DNA of 64,000 nt. Origin: Caryophanon tenue. Its GTDB lineage: Bacteria > Bacillota > Bacilli > Bacillales_A > Planococcaceae. A program made the translations under genes and the position numbers. The DNA lies in the NCBI RefSeq assembly GCF_001700315.1, contig NZ_MASJ01000017.1, positions 1-64,000 on the forward strand, given 5' to 3'. Numbering within the stretch: the stretch's first letter is position 1; every line of letters begins with the position of its first letter. The notes below the pieces were generated by a model. The model was not told where the DNA came from. It saw nothing but the letters and a program-made list of their open reading frames with translations, and did no database searches. This document shows, in pieces, positions 56,497 to 64,000 of the stretch.

Positions 56497-57126
56497 ATGA
56501 AAAGTTGGAAAGTATATGCAACGGCCGTTGCAACTGTATTAACATTAGCTGCATGTAGCGATGAACAGGTGACCGAGGACGCGCCTGTAGATTACGCACA
56601 AGATGTCACAGAAAAACCAGTCGTGACAATTACAATGGAAAATGACGCGCAAATTATTGTGGAATTAGACCCAACCATTGCGCCAAATACAGTCGCCAAC
56701 TTTATTGCGTTAGCTGAAGATGATTTTTATGATGGCACGACATTTCACCGCGTTATTCCAGACTTTATGATTCAAGGGGGAGACCCAGAAGGAACAGGTA
56801 TGGGTGGACCTGATTATGCGATTGAAGGTGAATTTACCAATAACGGCTTTGACAACGAACTAAAACATGAGCGAGGTGTTATTTCAATGGCGCGTTCGAA
56901 TGACCCAGACTCAGCTGGTTCACAATTCTTTATTATGACGGCGGATGCTGAAAGTTTAGACGGAGAATATGCAAGCTTTGGGCATGTACTAGAGGGAATG
57001 GATGTCGTGGATGCTATTGTCAATACACCACGGGATGAGCGTGATAAGCCACTTGAAGCACAAGTAATGAAAACGGTGGAAGTTGATACAAAAGGATTTG
57101 ACTATCCAGAACCAGTAAAAAAATAG
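56497..57126 (+). CDS. lipoprotein peptidyl-prolyl cis-trans isomerase (cyclophilin)
   Basis: A 209-residue extracytoplasmic foldase. The lipobox cysteine is at about residue 21 (TLAACSDE); the cyclophilin domain occupies about 45-205. Conserved active-site blocks are FHRVIPDFMIQGGDPEGTG, MARSNDPDSAGSQFFIM and YASFGHVLEGMDVVD. AAGGGAGAG precedes the ATG. Likely helps fold exported proteins at the membrane face. Confidence 0.93.
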   Translation: MKSWKVYATAVATVLTLAACSDEQVTEDAPVDYAQDVTEKPVVTITMENDAQIIVELDPTIAPNTVANFIALAEDDFYDGTTFHRVIPDFMIQGGDPEGTGMGGPDYAIEGEFTNNGFDNELKHERGVISMARSNDPDSAGSQFFIMTADAESLDGEYASFGHVLEGMDVVDAIVNTPRDERDKPLEAQVMKTVEVDTKGFDYPEPVKK

Positions 57127-57205
57127 CAGGGCTATTTTTAAAACGAATAGCGACAAAATACGCTATACTTTAATGTATAACTGATTAATGATGGGGGTTG
57201 TATTG

Positions 57206-57694
57206 GTGAATGTAAGAGGGATAACAATTGGTACGCTTTTAAGTGCAACACTAATGCTAGCGGCATGCCAAAATGATAGTGAGCAACAAGGGATTGCTGC
57301 TGAGCAACAATTACCAGAACGTTACGTAGAACAGCAACAATTATATGATGAGGCATTAGTAGCGATTCAAACATTGCATAACGACTTTGATTCGGCTGAT
57401 GCACAAGAAGTAGAGGCATATTATACGAACCGTCTCAATGTATGGCGCGATGTTATGAATGACTATTTAAATGGCTTAAAAGAAGTGTACCCAGAAGAGC
57501 AATGGACAGCGCTTGCGACTGCACAAGAAGAGTGGCGTAAAAATATGGAAAACTATGCGAATATTGTTGCGAGCACATACGAAGATGAAGCGGCAGCACG
57601 GACAGCTTATTTAACTGAAAAAGAGCAACGAACAAAAGTGCGCGCGCGCGAATTGCTAGATAATTATTATTTCAATTTGCCAACACAGGAATAG
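57206..57694 (+). CDS. small lipoprotein of unknown function
   Basis: A 162-residue exported lipoprotein with lipobox LMLAACQND. The mature part is helical and acidic, with EEWRKNMENYANIVASTYED. Unknown family. The start is uncertain: a GTG at 57206 fits best to GGGGG at 57193-57197, while ATG codons at 57188 and 57191 are too close to or before that site. Twelve bases separate it from the next gene, so the two are likely cotranscribed. Confidence 0.6.
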   Translation: MNVRGITIGTLLSATLMLAACQNDSEQQGIAAEQQLPERYVEQQQLYDEALVAIQTLHNDFDSADAQEVEAYYTNRLNVWRDVMNDYLNGLKEVYPEEQWTALATAQEEWRKNMENYANIVASTYEDEAAARTAYLTEKEQRTKVRARELLDNYYFNLPTQE

Positions 57695-57706
57695 GAGGGA
57701 CGATAC

Positions 57707-58111
57707 ATGACGTTTCACCGCGTTCAAGTATTCGATGAAGTTGTCGAAGTAGCATGTAAGCAAGGTGTCGTAAGCATTCAAAATGATGCAAGTTTAGCGA
57801 AGTTATTAGCGAAACCAGGTGGCGCAAAAGAAGTAGCAAAAGCCGTGAAATCATTTTATAAACAGCAATTTCAACAAGAATTAAAGATTGAAACAGGCTC
57901 ATTGCATGCTGAAATTTTAGGGCATGTGTACCCAGATCGTATGATGAAAGTATTCGATGTTGTTAAGTTACCAGCTGTTCTCGACCGAGGAATTGATAAA
58001 GTATTAACGAGAACTGCGGTCATTGATTGTGGCGAAACGGGCAAAGATGGCAATCGTTTCGTGTGGGATTTACTCCATAAACATGCATATGCACTGATTG
58101 AAAAATTATAA
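57707..58111 (+). CDS. uncharacterised 134-residue protein
   Basis: I recognise no family. The protein is soluble; the N-terminal half is helical and lysine-rich (KLLAKPGGAKEVAKAVKSFY), while the C-terminal half looks alpha/beta (RTAVIDCGETGKDGNRFVWD). ATAGGAGGGACG gives a strong ribosome binding site. It forms a two-gene unit with the preceding lipoprotein and ends at a terminator. Confidence 0.6.
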   Translation: MTFHRVQVFDEVVEVACKQGVVSIQNDASLAKLLAKPGGAKEVAKAVKSFYKQQFQQELKIETGSLHAEILGHVYPDRMMKVFDVVKLPAVLDRGIDKVLTRTAVIDCGETGKDGNRFVWDLLHKHAYALIEKL

Positions 58112-58121
58112 ATGATAATAA

Positions 58122-58167
58122 AGAACATCCTCGAACAATGGATAGAATGTCCGAGGATGTTTTTTCG
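58122..58167. terminator. terminator between converging units
   Basis: AACATCCTCG pairs with CGAGGATGTT, followed by TTTTT. Confidence 0.82.
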
Positions 58168-58172
58168 TGCGA

Positions 58173-58709
58173 TTATTTAATGCCTTCTGGTACTTCAATT
58201 TTAGGAAGGTCATTAATGTGCGCAAATGATTCGGTAAAGGATTGTGATTGACCATCGCTTGTCGTTGCGATAATTTCATAGCGAGTCAGTGTGTCGTCGT
58301 TTATTTGTAATGTGACAAGTAGTACATTGACATCATTACTCGTAAACGCTACGTCCATAATCGGTAAAATAGAAGCCGTTACTTTATCATAAATCACTGG
58401 AATATCGGTAGCCTTAAATGTTAACGTAGCTACTTCTGCACCGTTGTCTGTTTTCGAGTACCCTGTCCCGATAGACGTATCGATTAAATATTGGATTAAG
58501 TCTGCGCGCTTGATAGCAGATGATGTACTTAATAGGTCTTTATCTGATTGAAGCCATTCATTAGGTTGTGTCCGTGAATATGTGCCGTTTTCATCAGCAT
58601 ATTGCTCGCTAACAACAGGTGTTTCCGCAGCACGCGTCGTAATAATATATAATTGCTTTTTTTCCATATCATAGGTCATTTCTTTTATGGATGACGTTAT
58701 GCTATTGTT
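58173..58709 (-). pseudogene. 5'-truncated DUF6612-like lipoprotein gene
   Basis: The frame from the ATG at 58679 gives 168 residues resembling the middle and end of DUF6612-type lipoproteins (ADENGTYSRTQPNEWLQSD, INDLPKIEVPEGIK). The signal peptide, lipobox and first part of the domain are missing. No ribosome binding site precedes the ATG. The coding frame extends a few codons upstream (SSIKEMTYDM) and stops against the 3' end of the acyl-CoA ligase gene. A shorter but functional cytoplasmic protein is possible, though unlikely. Confidence 0.55.
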
Positions 58710-60189
58710 TTAACGCTTGCTTTAATAGTTTTCCCGAAGCGGTACGTGGTAAAGCGTCAACTTGTTCAAAAAGTCGTGGAATTTTATAGTCGGCTAATAA
58801 AGGCTGTAAAAATTGTTGAATGACAGAGTGGCTCAAAGGTGTTTTTGCTGCAAAAATCGCTTTGACCGTTTCGCCCCATTGTGGATGTGGCACGCCAATT
58901 ACTGCGACTTCAAGCATACCATTAATTTGGCCCATTGCTTCTTCTACTTCGCGTGGGTGCACTGCAAGTCCACCTGTGAAAATAACATCTTTTTTACGGT
59001 CCACGATATAAAAATAGCCCTCTTCGTCACGTTTTGCTAAATCGCCCGTACGCAACCAGCCATCTTGTAACACATGTGCTGTTGCTTCGATATTATTGTA
59101 ATACTCCTTCATAATGCTATCACCGTAAAGTACGATTTCGCCAATTTCATGTTGTGGCACATCCTCAAAATCATCATTGACTAAGCGAATTTGTGTGCCA
59201 AAAACGGCCCTTTTTCCAATAGACCCTGCGTGATGTACATGTTCATCAGCTTCTAAAATCGTGCCACTTGGTCCGGCTTCTGTTAATCCATAAAGGCATA
59301 CAAGCTTATTCGTTTTTAGTTGTGTTTGGATGAAGGTTAAATCTGCTGGTGGAAGTGGTGCCCCGCCGTATAGCCAGTATTTCACCGAAGAAAGGTCGTA
59401 CTGCTGTACATTTTTATGATGCGCTGTCAGTAAATACATGAGCGGCACACCTAAAAAATGTGTAATACGATGTTGTTGTACTAGATGTAATAAGGCGTCC
59501 GGTGTAAAACGTTCTGCGAGTATCGCTGTTGCCCCAGCGAGTACACTAGCCACAAGCCCTAAATGAAGCGGTGCAGCATGGCTTAATGTTAACATAATTA
59601 AGAGACGGCTAGACGGCTCAATATGTGTTTCAATAATACTCATCGTCGCAGCGGTACAAACATTTTTATGCGTAAGTAAGACCCCTTTTGGCGTGCCCGT
59701 AATGCCCGATGTGTAGAGCAATGTACATGCATCTTCTTCACCAATTGTGGTCGGAGTAAAAGGAGCAGTTGTCGTTAAAAGGCTGTCAAAAGCAAGCCAA
59801 TCCCCCTGCGCATCGCCTGTCGTAATTTTCGTGCCAGTAAAGTCCACTTTTGTTGCTTCGTCAAATAATAAGGCATGTGTAATAAACACTTTCGCATCAG
59901 CATGTTCGAGTACATAATTGATTTCACGGGCTACCCAGCGAGCATTGATCGGTACAGCAATAGCACCAATGGACGTAATTGCAAAGTAGCTAATGATAAA
60001 TTGTGTAACGTTTGGCATGAAAATAGCAACAGTATCTCCTCGAGTCACCTGTAATTGCTGAAGCCCTGCAGCAAATGCGTGTACTTTTTCAACCAGTGTT
60101 TTATATGTTAATGTTGTGCCTGCACATAAAACGGCAGGCTCAGTTGGATATTTCTGTGCAGATTGCAGTAAAATCGATGCGATATTCAT
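58702..60189 (-). CDS. acyl-CoA ligase (AMP-forming, long-chain fatty-acid type)
   Basis: A 495-residue adenylate-forming enzyme that activates a carboxylic acid to acyl-CoA through an acyl-AMP. The P-loop is YTSGITGTPKGVLLTH, followed by LYGLTEAGPSG, the hinge region DGWLRTGDLAKRDEEGYFYI, and the C-terminal Lys in PRTASGKLLKQ. GGAGGAG precedes the ATG pair at 60187-60192; I use the second for better spacing. Close to acid-CoA ligases of MenE/YngI size, but the substrate cannot be told. Confidence 0.88.
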   Translation of the reverse strand: MNIASILLQSAQKYPTEPAVLCAGTTLTYKTLVEKVHAFAAGLQQLQVTRGDTVAIFMPNVTQFIISYFAITSIGAIAVPINARWVAREINYVLEHADAKVFITHALLFDEATKVDFTGTKITTGDAQGDWLAFDSLLTTTAPFTPTTIGEEDACTLLYTSGITGTPKGVLLTHKNVCTAATMSIIETHIEPSSRLLIMLTLSHAAPLHLGLVASVLAGATAILAERFTPDALLHLVQQHRITHFLGVPLMYLLTAHHKNVQQYDLSSVKYWLYGGAPLPPADLTFIQTQLKTNKLVCLYGLTEAGPSGTILEADEHVHHAGSIGKRAVFGTQIRLVNDDFEDVPQHEIGEIVLYGDSIMKEYYNNIEATAHVLQDGWLRTGDLAKRDEEGYFYIVDRKKDVIFTGGLAVHPREVEEAMGQINGMLEVAVIGVPHPQWGETVKAIFAAKTPLSHSVIQQFLQPLLADYKIPRLFEQVDALPRTASGKLLKQALKQ

Positions 60190-60301
60190 CATAAACTCCT
60201 CCTTCAACGTCTTTCTTTTAACGTTACCGTCAATTACAGAAAAAAACAAATATTTTTAAAATAATAGAAAAAATAAGTGTTGATATAGAGAGAATATGTA
60301 A

Positions 60302-60341
60302 AAAAACAGTAAACTGACCGCTGTCAGTTTACTGTTTTTCA
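60302..60341. terminator. terminator between the KAS III-like unit and the acyl-CoA ligase gene
   Basis: AAAAACAGTAAACTGAC pairs perfectly with GTCAGTTTACTGTTTTT around four bases. It shows that the ligase and the KAS III-like gene are separate transcripts. Confidence 0.88.
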
Positions 60342-60390
60342 TATGTATAAGATGAAGCTTGGTAGCCCTTTTGGTATCAATCTACATACA

Positions 60391-61377
60391 TTAATAGCGA
60401 ATTAATGTCGCAATCAGTTCAAAACCTGCGCCAATTGTCCACAGTAAAACGATATCCCCACGTTGAATCGTGCCGTTTTGAATGCCTTCATGGAACGCGA
60501 AAAACGGGCTGCTTGTACCGGTATATGCAAAGCGGTCACCGACATATGTTACTTGTTCGTCGCGTAAGTGATAGTGCTCTTTAATTTTCGCAATATTATT
60601 ATAAGCGAATTGTGTAAAGCAATATTTGATTGCTTGTGGATCGATATGATGTTTCTCAAACAATGTATCAAACATATGGTACGTTGGTTCTAACACAATA
60701 CCACCATCGAACGGCACCATATGAATATTGGCAAAATCTTGTTGTTCGAGAATCGTTTGTTGTAAGCCATTTGCTGGATATACCATTTTGTCGATGGTTG
60801 TTGCCTCGACATGATACATCGCATCAATGACACCACTCGTTGCATCTGCTGAACGTTCAACAATGATGGCAGCGACACCATCCCCGAAACCGGCATAGCT
60901 AAGTGGATCATTGTCATTCGCAATAAGTGGTAGTGCGTCTGCGCCAATAATAAGTGCGTGTTGAATCGCCGTATTGGAAGCCATATAGTGACTAACTTGT
61001 TCGAGCGCAACCGTCATCCCTGCGCAATTAGCATTTAAATCGTAAGTAATCGTTTGTGGCTGTGGCTTTAGTGCTGCCACAATTTGCATAGCGTTCGATG
61101 GCACTGTTGTTTCCGGTGTTTGAGAGGTGAAAATAATCATTTGTAGATCATCTGCTGTTAACTGTGCTTTTGTTAAAACTTGTTCAATCGCTTTTAACGC
61201 CATTGTTACCGTAGTTTCATTTGGATCTGTATTAATACGTCGCTCTTTACGCCCAAGTAGCTCAAGGAATCGACGTACATCTTGTCCACGTTTTTCGAAG
61301 TGTTGGATATACATTTCATTCGTTACGACATTTTCTGGATAATAAATAGCAACTTCTTTTATTTTAAGCGGTAGCAT
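60391..61377 (-). CDS. atypical 3-oxoacyl-ACP synthase III (FabH-like) lacking His and Asn
   Basis: A 328-residue thiolase-fold protein. The acyl-binding Cys118 is intact in DLNANCAGMTVAL. The usual PHQANLR block reads TQFAYNNIA, and the GNTSAAS block reads YTGTSSPFF, so the His and Asn of the KAS III triad are replaced. It may transfer an acyl group without decarboxylative condensation; that is inference. It follows the STAS-like gene by 34 bases on the same strand and ends before a terminator. The ribosome binding site is AGAGGTGA. Confidence 0.75.
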   Translation of the reverse strand: MLPLKIKEVAIYYPENVVTNEMYIQHFEKRGQDVRRFLELLGRKERRINTDPNETTVTMALKAIEQVLTKAQLTADDLQMIIFTSQTPETTVPSNAMQIVAALKPQPQTITYDLNANCAGMTVALEQVSHYMASNTAIQHALIIGADALPLIANDNDPLSYAGFGDGVAAIIVERSADATSGVIDAMYHVEATTIDKMVYPANGLQQTILEQQDFANIHMVPFDGGIVLEPTYHMFDTLFEKHHIDPQAIKYCFTQFAYNNIAKIKEHYHLRDEQVTYVGDRFAYTGTSSPFFAFHEGIQNGTIQRGDIVLLWTIGAGFELIATLIRY

Positions 61378-61411
61378 CTGTCATCATTCACCTCTTCTTC
61401 TAGTAGATTGA

Positions 61412-61753
61412 CTAACGTGTTACGACCTCTGCATCGGTCAAGCCAGCTTGTCGCATGACACGACTTACTTGCATTTTTAGCACGGCATTATTTTGAATTT
61501 CGATGATGATTTTTTTGAATCCTGCTTGTTTATAAATCGACATCGTTTGAATAAGTTTATCGGTTAGCTCTTGTGTTAAGACATTCATTTTTACGCTATC
61601 AATGATTAGCTCAAAATCAGATGGTTTAATCGAGGCAACGGTTTGTTTAAACTCACGCATAAAATTTTCCGCTTCTGTTACGGTCATTTTATCACCGACG
61701 AAAATACGCACATTTTTCGCGGCGATATTTTTATCAATTTTGTATGTATTCAT
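61412..61753 (-). CDS. small STAS-like domain protein
   Basis: A 113-residue alpha/beta protein with the alternating strand-helix pattern of STAS-like folds (ELIIDSVKMNVLTQELTDKL, YKQAGFKKIIIEIQNNAV). There is no obvious phosphorylatable Ser in an anti-sigma antagonist context. CAGGAGTGA precedes the ATG. First gene of a two-gene unit with the atypical KAS III, suggesting a shared role; STAS domains may bind lipids or acyl carriers. Confidence 0.55.
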   Translation of the reverse strand: MNTYKIDKNIAAKNVRIFVGDKMTVTEAENFMREFKQTVASIKPSDFELIIDSVKMNVLTQELTDKLIQTMSIYKQAGFKKIIIEIQNNAVLKMQVSRVMRQAGLTDAEVVTR

Positions 61754-62014
61754 CTGTATTCACTCCTGTTGTTCATGCTTTTGGGTCTTTTGTTTATTGG
61801 AAGTCCTAAAATAAATAGTACCAAAGTTCTTTTATTGATTCAAATAATAGTGAGCAAAAAAGTATGTTACAGAGATAATGGAAGGTAATTTGTATCACGA
61901 ATAACAAATTTTATGAGTGATGAAGCAAAAAAAGTCATTTTTAATTTTGGTGAAAATTTATTTTTCTGTCAATTTGTTGTCGGCGCTTTATAATAGAAGT
62001 GAGGTGAGCAAATA

Positions 62015-62992
62015 ATGAAAGCCATTAACATTCAACAATTTGGTACATCAGAGCAATTGAAGTTAGCAGAACGATCAATACCAAACATGCAAGCACATGC
62101 TGTAAAGGTGCGTGTCTATGCAGCCGGTGTAAACCCAAGTGATGTATATACGTCAACAGGGACTTATGCCGTTGTACCAGAACTACCATATACACCTGGT
62201 TTAGACGGGGCAGGTATTGTCGAAGAAGTTGGAGAAGCTGTTACACATGTAAACGTGGGAGACCGTGTGTTTATTGCAGCATCGACACAAGGACTCTGTA
62301 GTGGGACATTTGCACAATATATTGTGTGTGATGCTGCATTTGTGCATCCATTACCGGCTCATATTACGTTTGAACAAGGAGCCGCACTAGGCATACCCGC
62401 ATTAACAGCTTATCGCGCATTATTTGACCGTGCTGAGTTGCAACAAGGACAGTCTGTACTCATTCACGGAGCGAGTGGCGCGGTTGGTCTTCAAGCTGTT
62501 CAAATGGCAAAAGCAGCAGGTGCGTTTGTGATTGGAACAGCTAGTCGTACTCAAGGAAAAGAACTTGTGAAAGCAACAGGTGCAGATGTCGTATTAGATC
62601 ATATCTCCGCTGAAAATGTAGAGGCATTGCGTGACGCAACAAATGGTAAAGGGCCAGACATTATTATTGAATTTTTAGCCAATGTCAATTTGCAAACGGA
62701 TGTAGAGGTTGTCGCAAAGCGTGGCGTCATCGTAGTCATTGGAAACCGTGGTGATATAACCGTGAACCCACGTGTGATGATGCAAAAAGAGTGTGATGTA
62801 CGCGGTATGATTTTATGGAACGCGACAGCAGATGAGTACGCAGCGCTTATTAAAGGTGTTACAACATTATTAGAAGAAAAAGTATTACAACCCGTTATTG
62901 GGCAAGCTTTCCCACTAGAACAGGCGGGTGCAGCGTTTGACGCAGTGATGGCCGGTACATATAATGGCAAAATTATTGTGACAATCGACTAA
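62015..62992 (+). CDS. zinc-independent NADPH:quinone oxidoreductase (MDR family)
   Basis: A 325-residue medium-chain reductase of QOR type. The N-terminal GroES-like half has AAGVNPSDVYTSTGTY and TPGLDGAGIVEEVGEAVTHV; the Rossmann half has IHGASGAVGLQAVQMAKAAG. Zinc-binding Cys/His ligands of alcohol dehydrogenases are absent. It would reduce quinones or enals with NADPH. GAGGTGAGC precedes the ATG; a repeat copy follows at once. Confidence 0.88.
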   Translation: MKAINIQQFGTSEQLKLAERSIPNMQAHAVKVRVYAAGVNPSDVYTSTGTYAVVPELPYTPGLDGAGIVEEVGEAVTHVNVGDRVFIAASTQGLCSGTFAQYIVCDAAFVHPLPAHITFEQGAALGIPALTAYRALFDRAELQQGQSVLIHGASGAVGLQAVQMAKAAGAFVIGTASRTQGKELVKATGADVVLDHISAENVEALRDATNGKGPDIIIEFLANVNLQTDVEVVAKRGVIVVIGNRGDITVNPRVMMQKECDVRGMILWNATADEYAALIKGVTTLLEEKVLQPVIGQAFPLEQAGAAFDAVMAGTYNGKIIVTID

Positions 62993-62995
62993 TTG

Positions 62996-63108
62996 TAAAA
63001 AGTATTTAGGACAGAACCTTAATACTCATAAAAATGGGTTCATTGATAGGATGAAAAATAGCCTTCAGCAGTTGTCGTTGCTGAAGGTTTTTATTTTTGC
63101 CTCAAGTT
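62996..63108 (-). repeat. short copy of the dispersed intergenic repeat, inverted
   Basis: CCTTCAGCA (63062-63070) pairs with TGCTGAAGG (63079-63087). The outer end TTAGGACAGAACC and the ACCCATTTTTATGAG segment (minus strand) match the long copies. It lies between the converging quinone reductase and LysR genes and probably terminates both. Confidence 0.75.
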
Positions 63109-63120
63109 GTTTTTGTATCG

Positions 63121-63972
63121 TTATGGTGTCGTTAAAAATTCAACAAATTTTGTCGCTTGCTTTAAATGATTCGCATGTGCCGTATAGGTAAGCCATGTAT
63201 CGCGGTAAATAGGGTTACCTGCCTTGTCATGTAAAGGAACGTGATATAGTTCTGTATCGGTTAAACAAATTTCTGGCAAAATGGCATAACCTAAAGCACT
63301 TTTGACCATTTCTAAACACGTTTCACTACGGTCTGTTCGAATAGAAACTTTTTGCGGTTTGCGAAAATTTTCTTTCCACCATTGTTCAATCGTTGCCTTT
63401 AACGAAATATCAGTCGCGTATAAAATTGCCGGTAGATGAGGAAGTGCTTCAAATGTAATCAGTTCGCGTGACACGATATAAAGTTGGTCACGGCGTAGTA
63501 GTAAACGTTGACCTGTTGGATTATAATCGCCGCGTACAATGCCAATATGTACTTGTTCATTTAACACCATTTTATTTACTTCATTGCTCCAGCCGGTTAC
63601 GAGGTCTATTTCGACCTGTGGATATAGTTGATGGAATTCAGCAAGAACAGCAGGTAAGGCGTAACGTGCATACATACCTGAAACCCCAAGTTTCAGTGTC
63701 CCTCCAATTTCCCCACTATTTTGTTGTAAGGATGTAATAAATTCTTCATAATGTTGTCTTTGCTGCAATACATACGTAATTAAGCGCTCTCCTTCGTTTG
63801 TAAAATCGATGCCTTTTACTCCGCGAATAATGATAGGATAATTAATCTTTTTTTCAATTTGTTTAATGCGATACGTTAAGGAAGGCTGCGACACGTATAA
63901 ATTGTCAGCCGCTTTTGAAATATTTTTTGTTTTATACAATTCCAATAAAATTTCATAATCTCGCTCGTCCAT
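63121..63972 (-). CDS. LysR-family transcriptional regulator
   Basis: A 283-residue LysR regulator. The winged helix-turn-helix is at about 1-60 (NISKAADNLYVSQPSLTYRI) and the two-part effector domain runs about 90-283 (GTLKLGVSGMYARYALPAVL). GAAAGGGG precedes two ATG codons at 63970-63975; the second has the better spacing. Its own target likely lies beyond the right edge or is the convergent quinone reductase, but nothing proves either. Confidence 0.88.
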   Translation of the reverse strand: MDERDYEILLELYKTKNISKAADNLYVSQPSLTYRIKQIEKKINYPIIIRGVKGIDFTNEGERLITYVLQQRQHYEEFITSLQQNSGEIGGTLKLGVSGMYARYALPAVLAEFHQLYPQVEIDLVTGWSNEVNKMVLNEQVHIGIVRGDYNPTGQRLLLRRDQLYIVSRELITFEALPHLPAILYATDISLKATIEQWWKENFRKPQKVSIRTDRSETCLEMVKSALGYAILPEICLTDTELYHVPLHDKAGNPIYRDTWLTYTAHANHLKQATKFVEFLTTP

Positions 63973-64000
63973 CATATGCCCCTTTCGAGATAAAAATAGT

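Noticed and set aside
57647-57660. GCGCGCGCG run as a Z-DNA or simple-repeat signal
   Set aside because: It is short and lies in coding sequence for Val-Arg-Ala-Arg; no further repeat context.
58702-61753. OleABCD-type olefin or beta-lactone cluster from the ligase and KAS III genes
   Set aside because: A strong terminator separates the two genes, the KAS III lacks the OleA His and Asn, and no OleB- or OleD-like gene is present.

Overview
The window looks like a chromosomal segment of a low-GC Bacillota, most likely a Bacillales of the Planococcaceae type (Lysinibacillus/Solibacillus/Caryophanon-like). The evidence is strong AGGAGG-type ribosome binding sites, frequent GTG/TTG alternatives, rho-independent terminators after most units, B. 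subtilis-type Fur boxes, a preQ1-I riboswitch and a yng-type leucine-degradation operon. No rRNA, tRNA, CRISPR array, prophage block or insertion sequence was seen. The taxonomic placement is inference.

Layout. 1-3.1 kb: a broken gapN-like aldehyde dehydrogenase and a soluble chemoreceptor. 3.1-9.6 kb: aspartase, an SDR reductase, a TVP38-type membrane protein, an ECF sigma factor with a fused membrane/zinc-ribbon partner, and a C45 peptidase-like enzyme. 9.6-13.8 kb: a leftward PLD-helicase-DUF3427 protein, a MutT-type Nudix hydrolase and a lone tyrosine recombinase, the most accessory-looking part of the window. 14.1-20.6 kb: thiolase, a Cache-GGDEF cyclase, DUF554, a MerR regulator and a chemoreceptor. 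20.7-25.9 kb: a Fur-controlled iron-siderophore ABC importer (binding protein, two permeases, ATPase) divergent from a Fur-controlled ferredoxin/flavodoxin-NADP reductase. 27.0-28.9 kb: queF-queC-transporter operon behind a terminating preQ1-I riboswitch. 29.2-45.2 kb: two dCACHE chemoreceptors, an MMPL exporter, a degenerate SGNH protein, a two-component system, a CstR-like repressor, DinB, GNAT, a BCCT transporter, aspartate dehydrogenase and an acidic lipoprotein.

46.3-54.3 kb holds a complete TetR-headed operon for leucine/isovaleryl-CoA catabolism. Isovaleryl-CoA dehydrogenase, a methylcrotonyl-CoA carboxylase split into biotin carboxylase, a 70-residue biotin carrier and a carboxyltransferase, methylglutaconyl-CoA hydratase and HMG-CoA lyase give acetyl-CoA plus acetoacetate. 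A two-subunit CoA transferase then activates the acetoacetate. 54.6-64 kb: glutathione peroxidase, a Fur-controlled FmdE-like protein, an RraB-like protein, a cyclophilin lipoprotein, small unknown proteins, an acyl-CoA ligase, an atypical KAS III with a STAS-like partner, a quinone oxidoreductase and a LysR regulator.

The least explained signal is a modular intergenic repeat with inverted termini (AAAGAG..TGGGACAAAA) and a conserved CCTTCAGC...GCTGAAGG hairpin. There are two long copies of about 300-330 bp, three short ones, and probable fragments. Each of the five clear copies starts just after a gene's stop codon. Other second-look items are a gapN frameshift explained by a 12-bp-repeat deletion, several gene remnants (LysR, lipoprotein, aldehyde dehydrogenase), an SGNH protein lacking its nucleophile and a KAS III lacking His and Asn.
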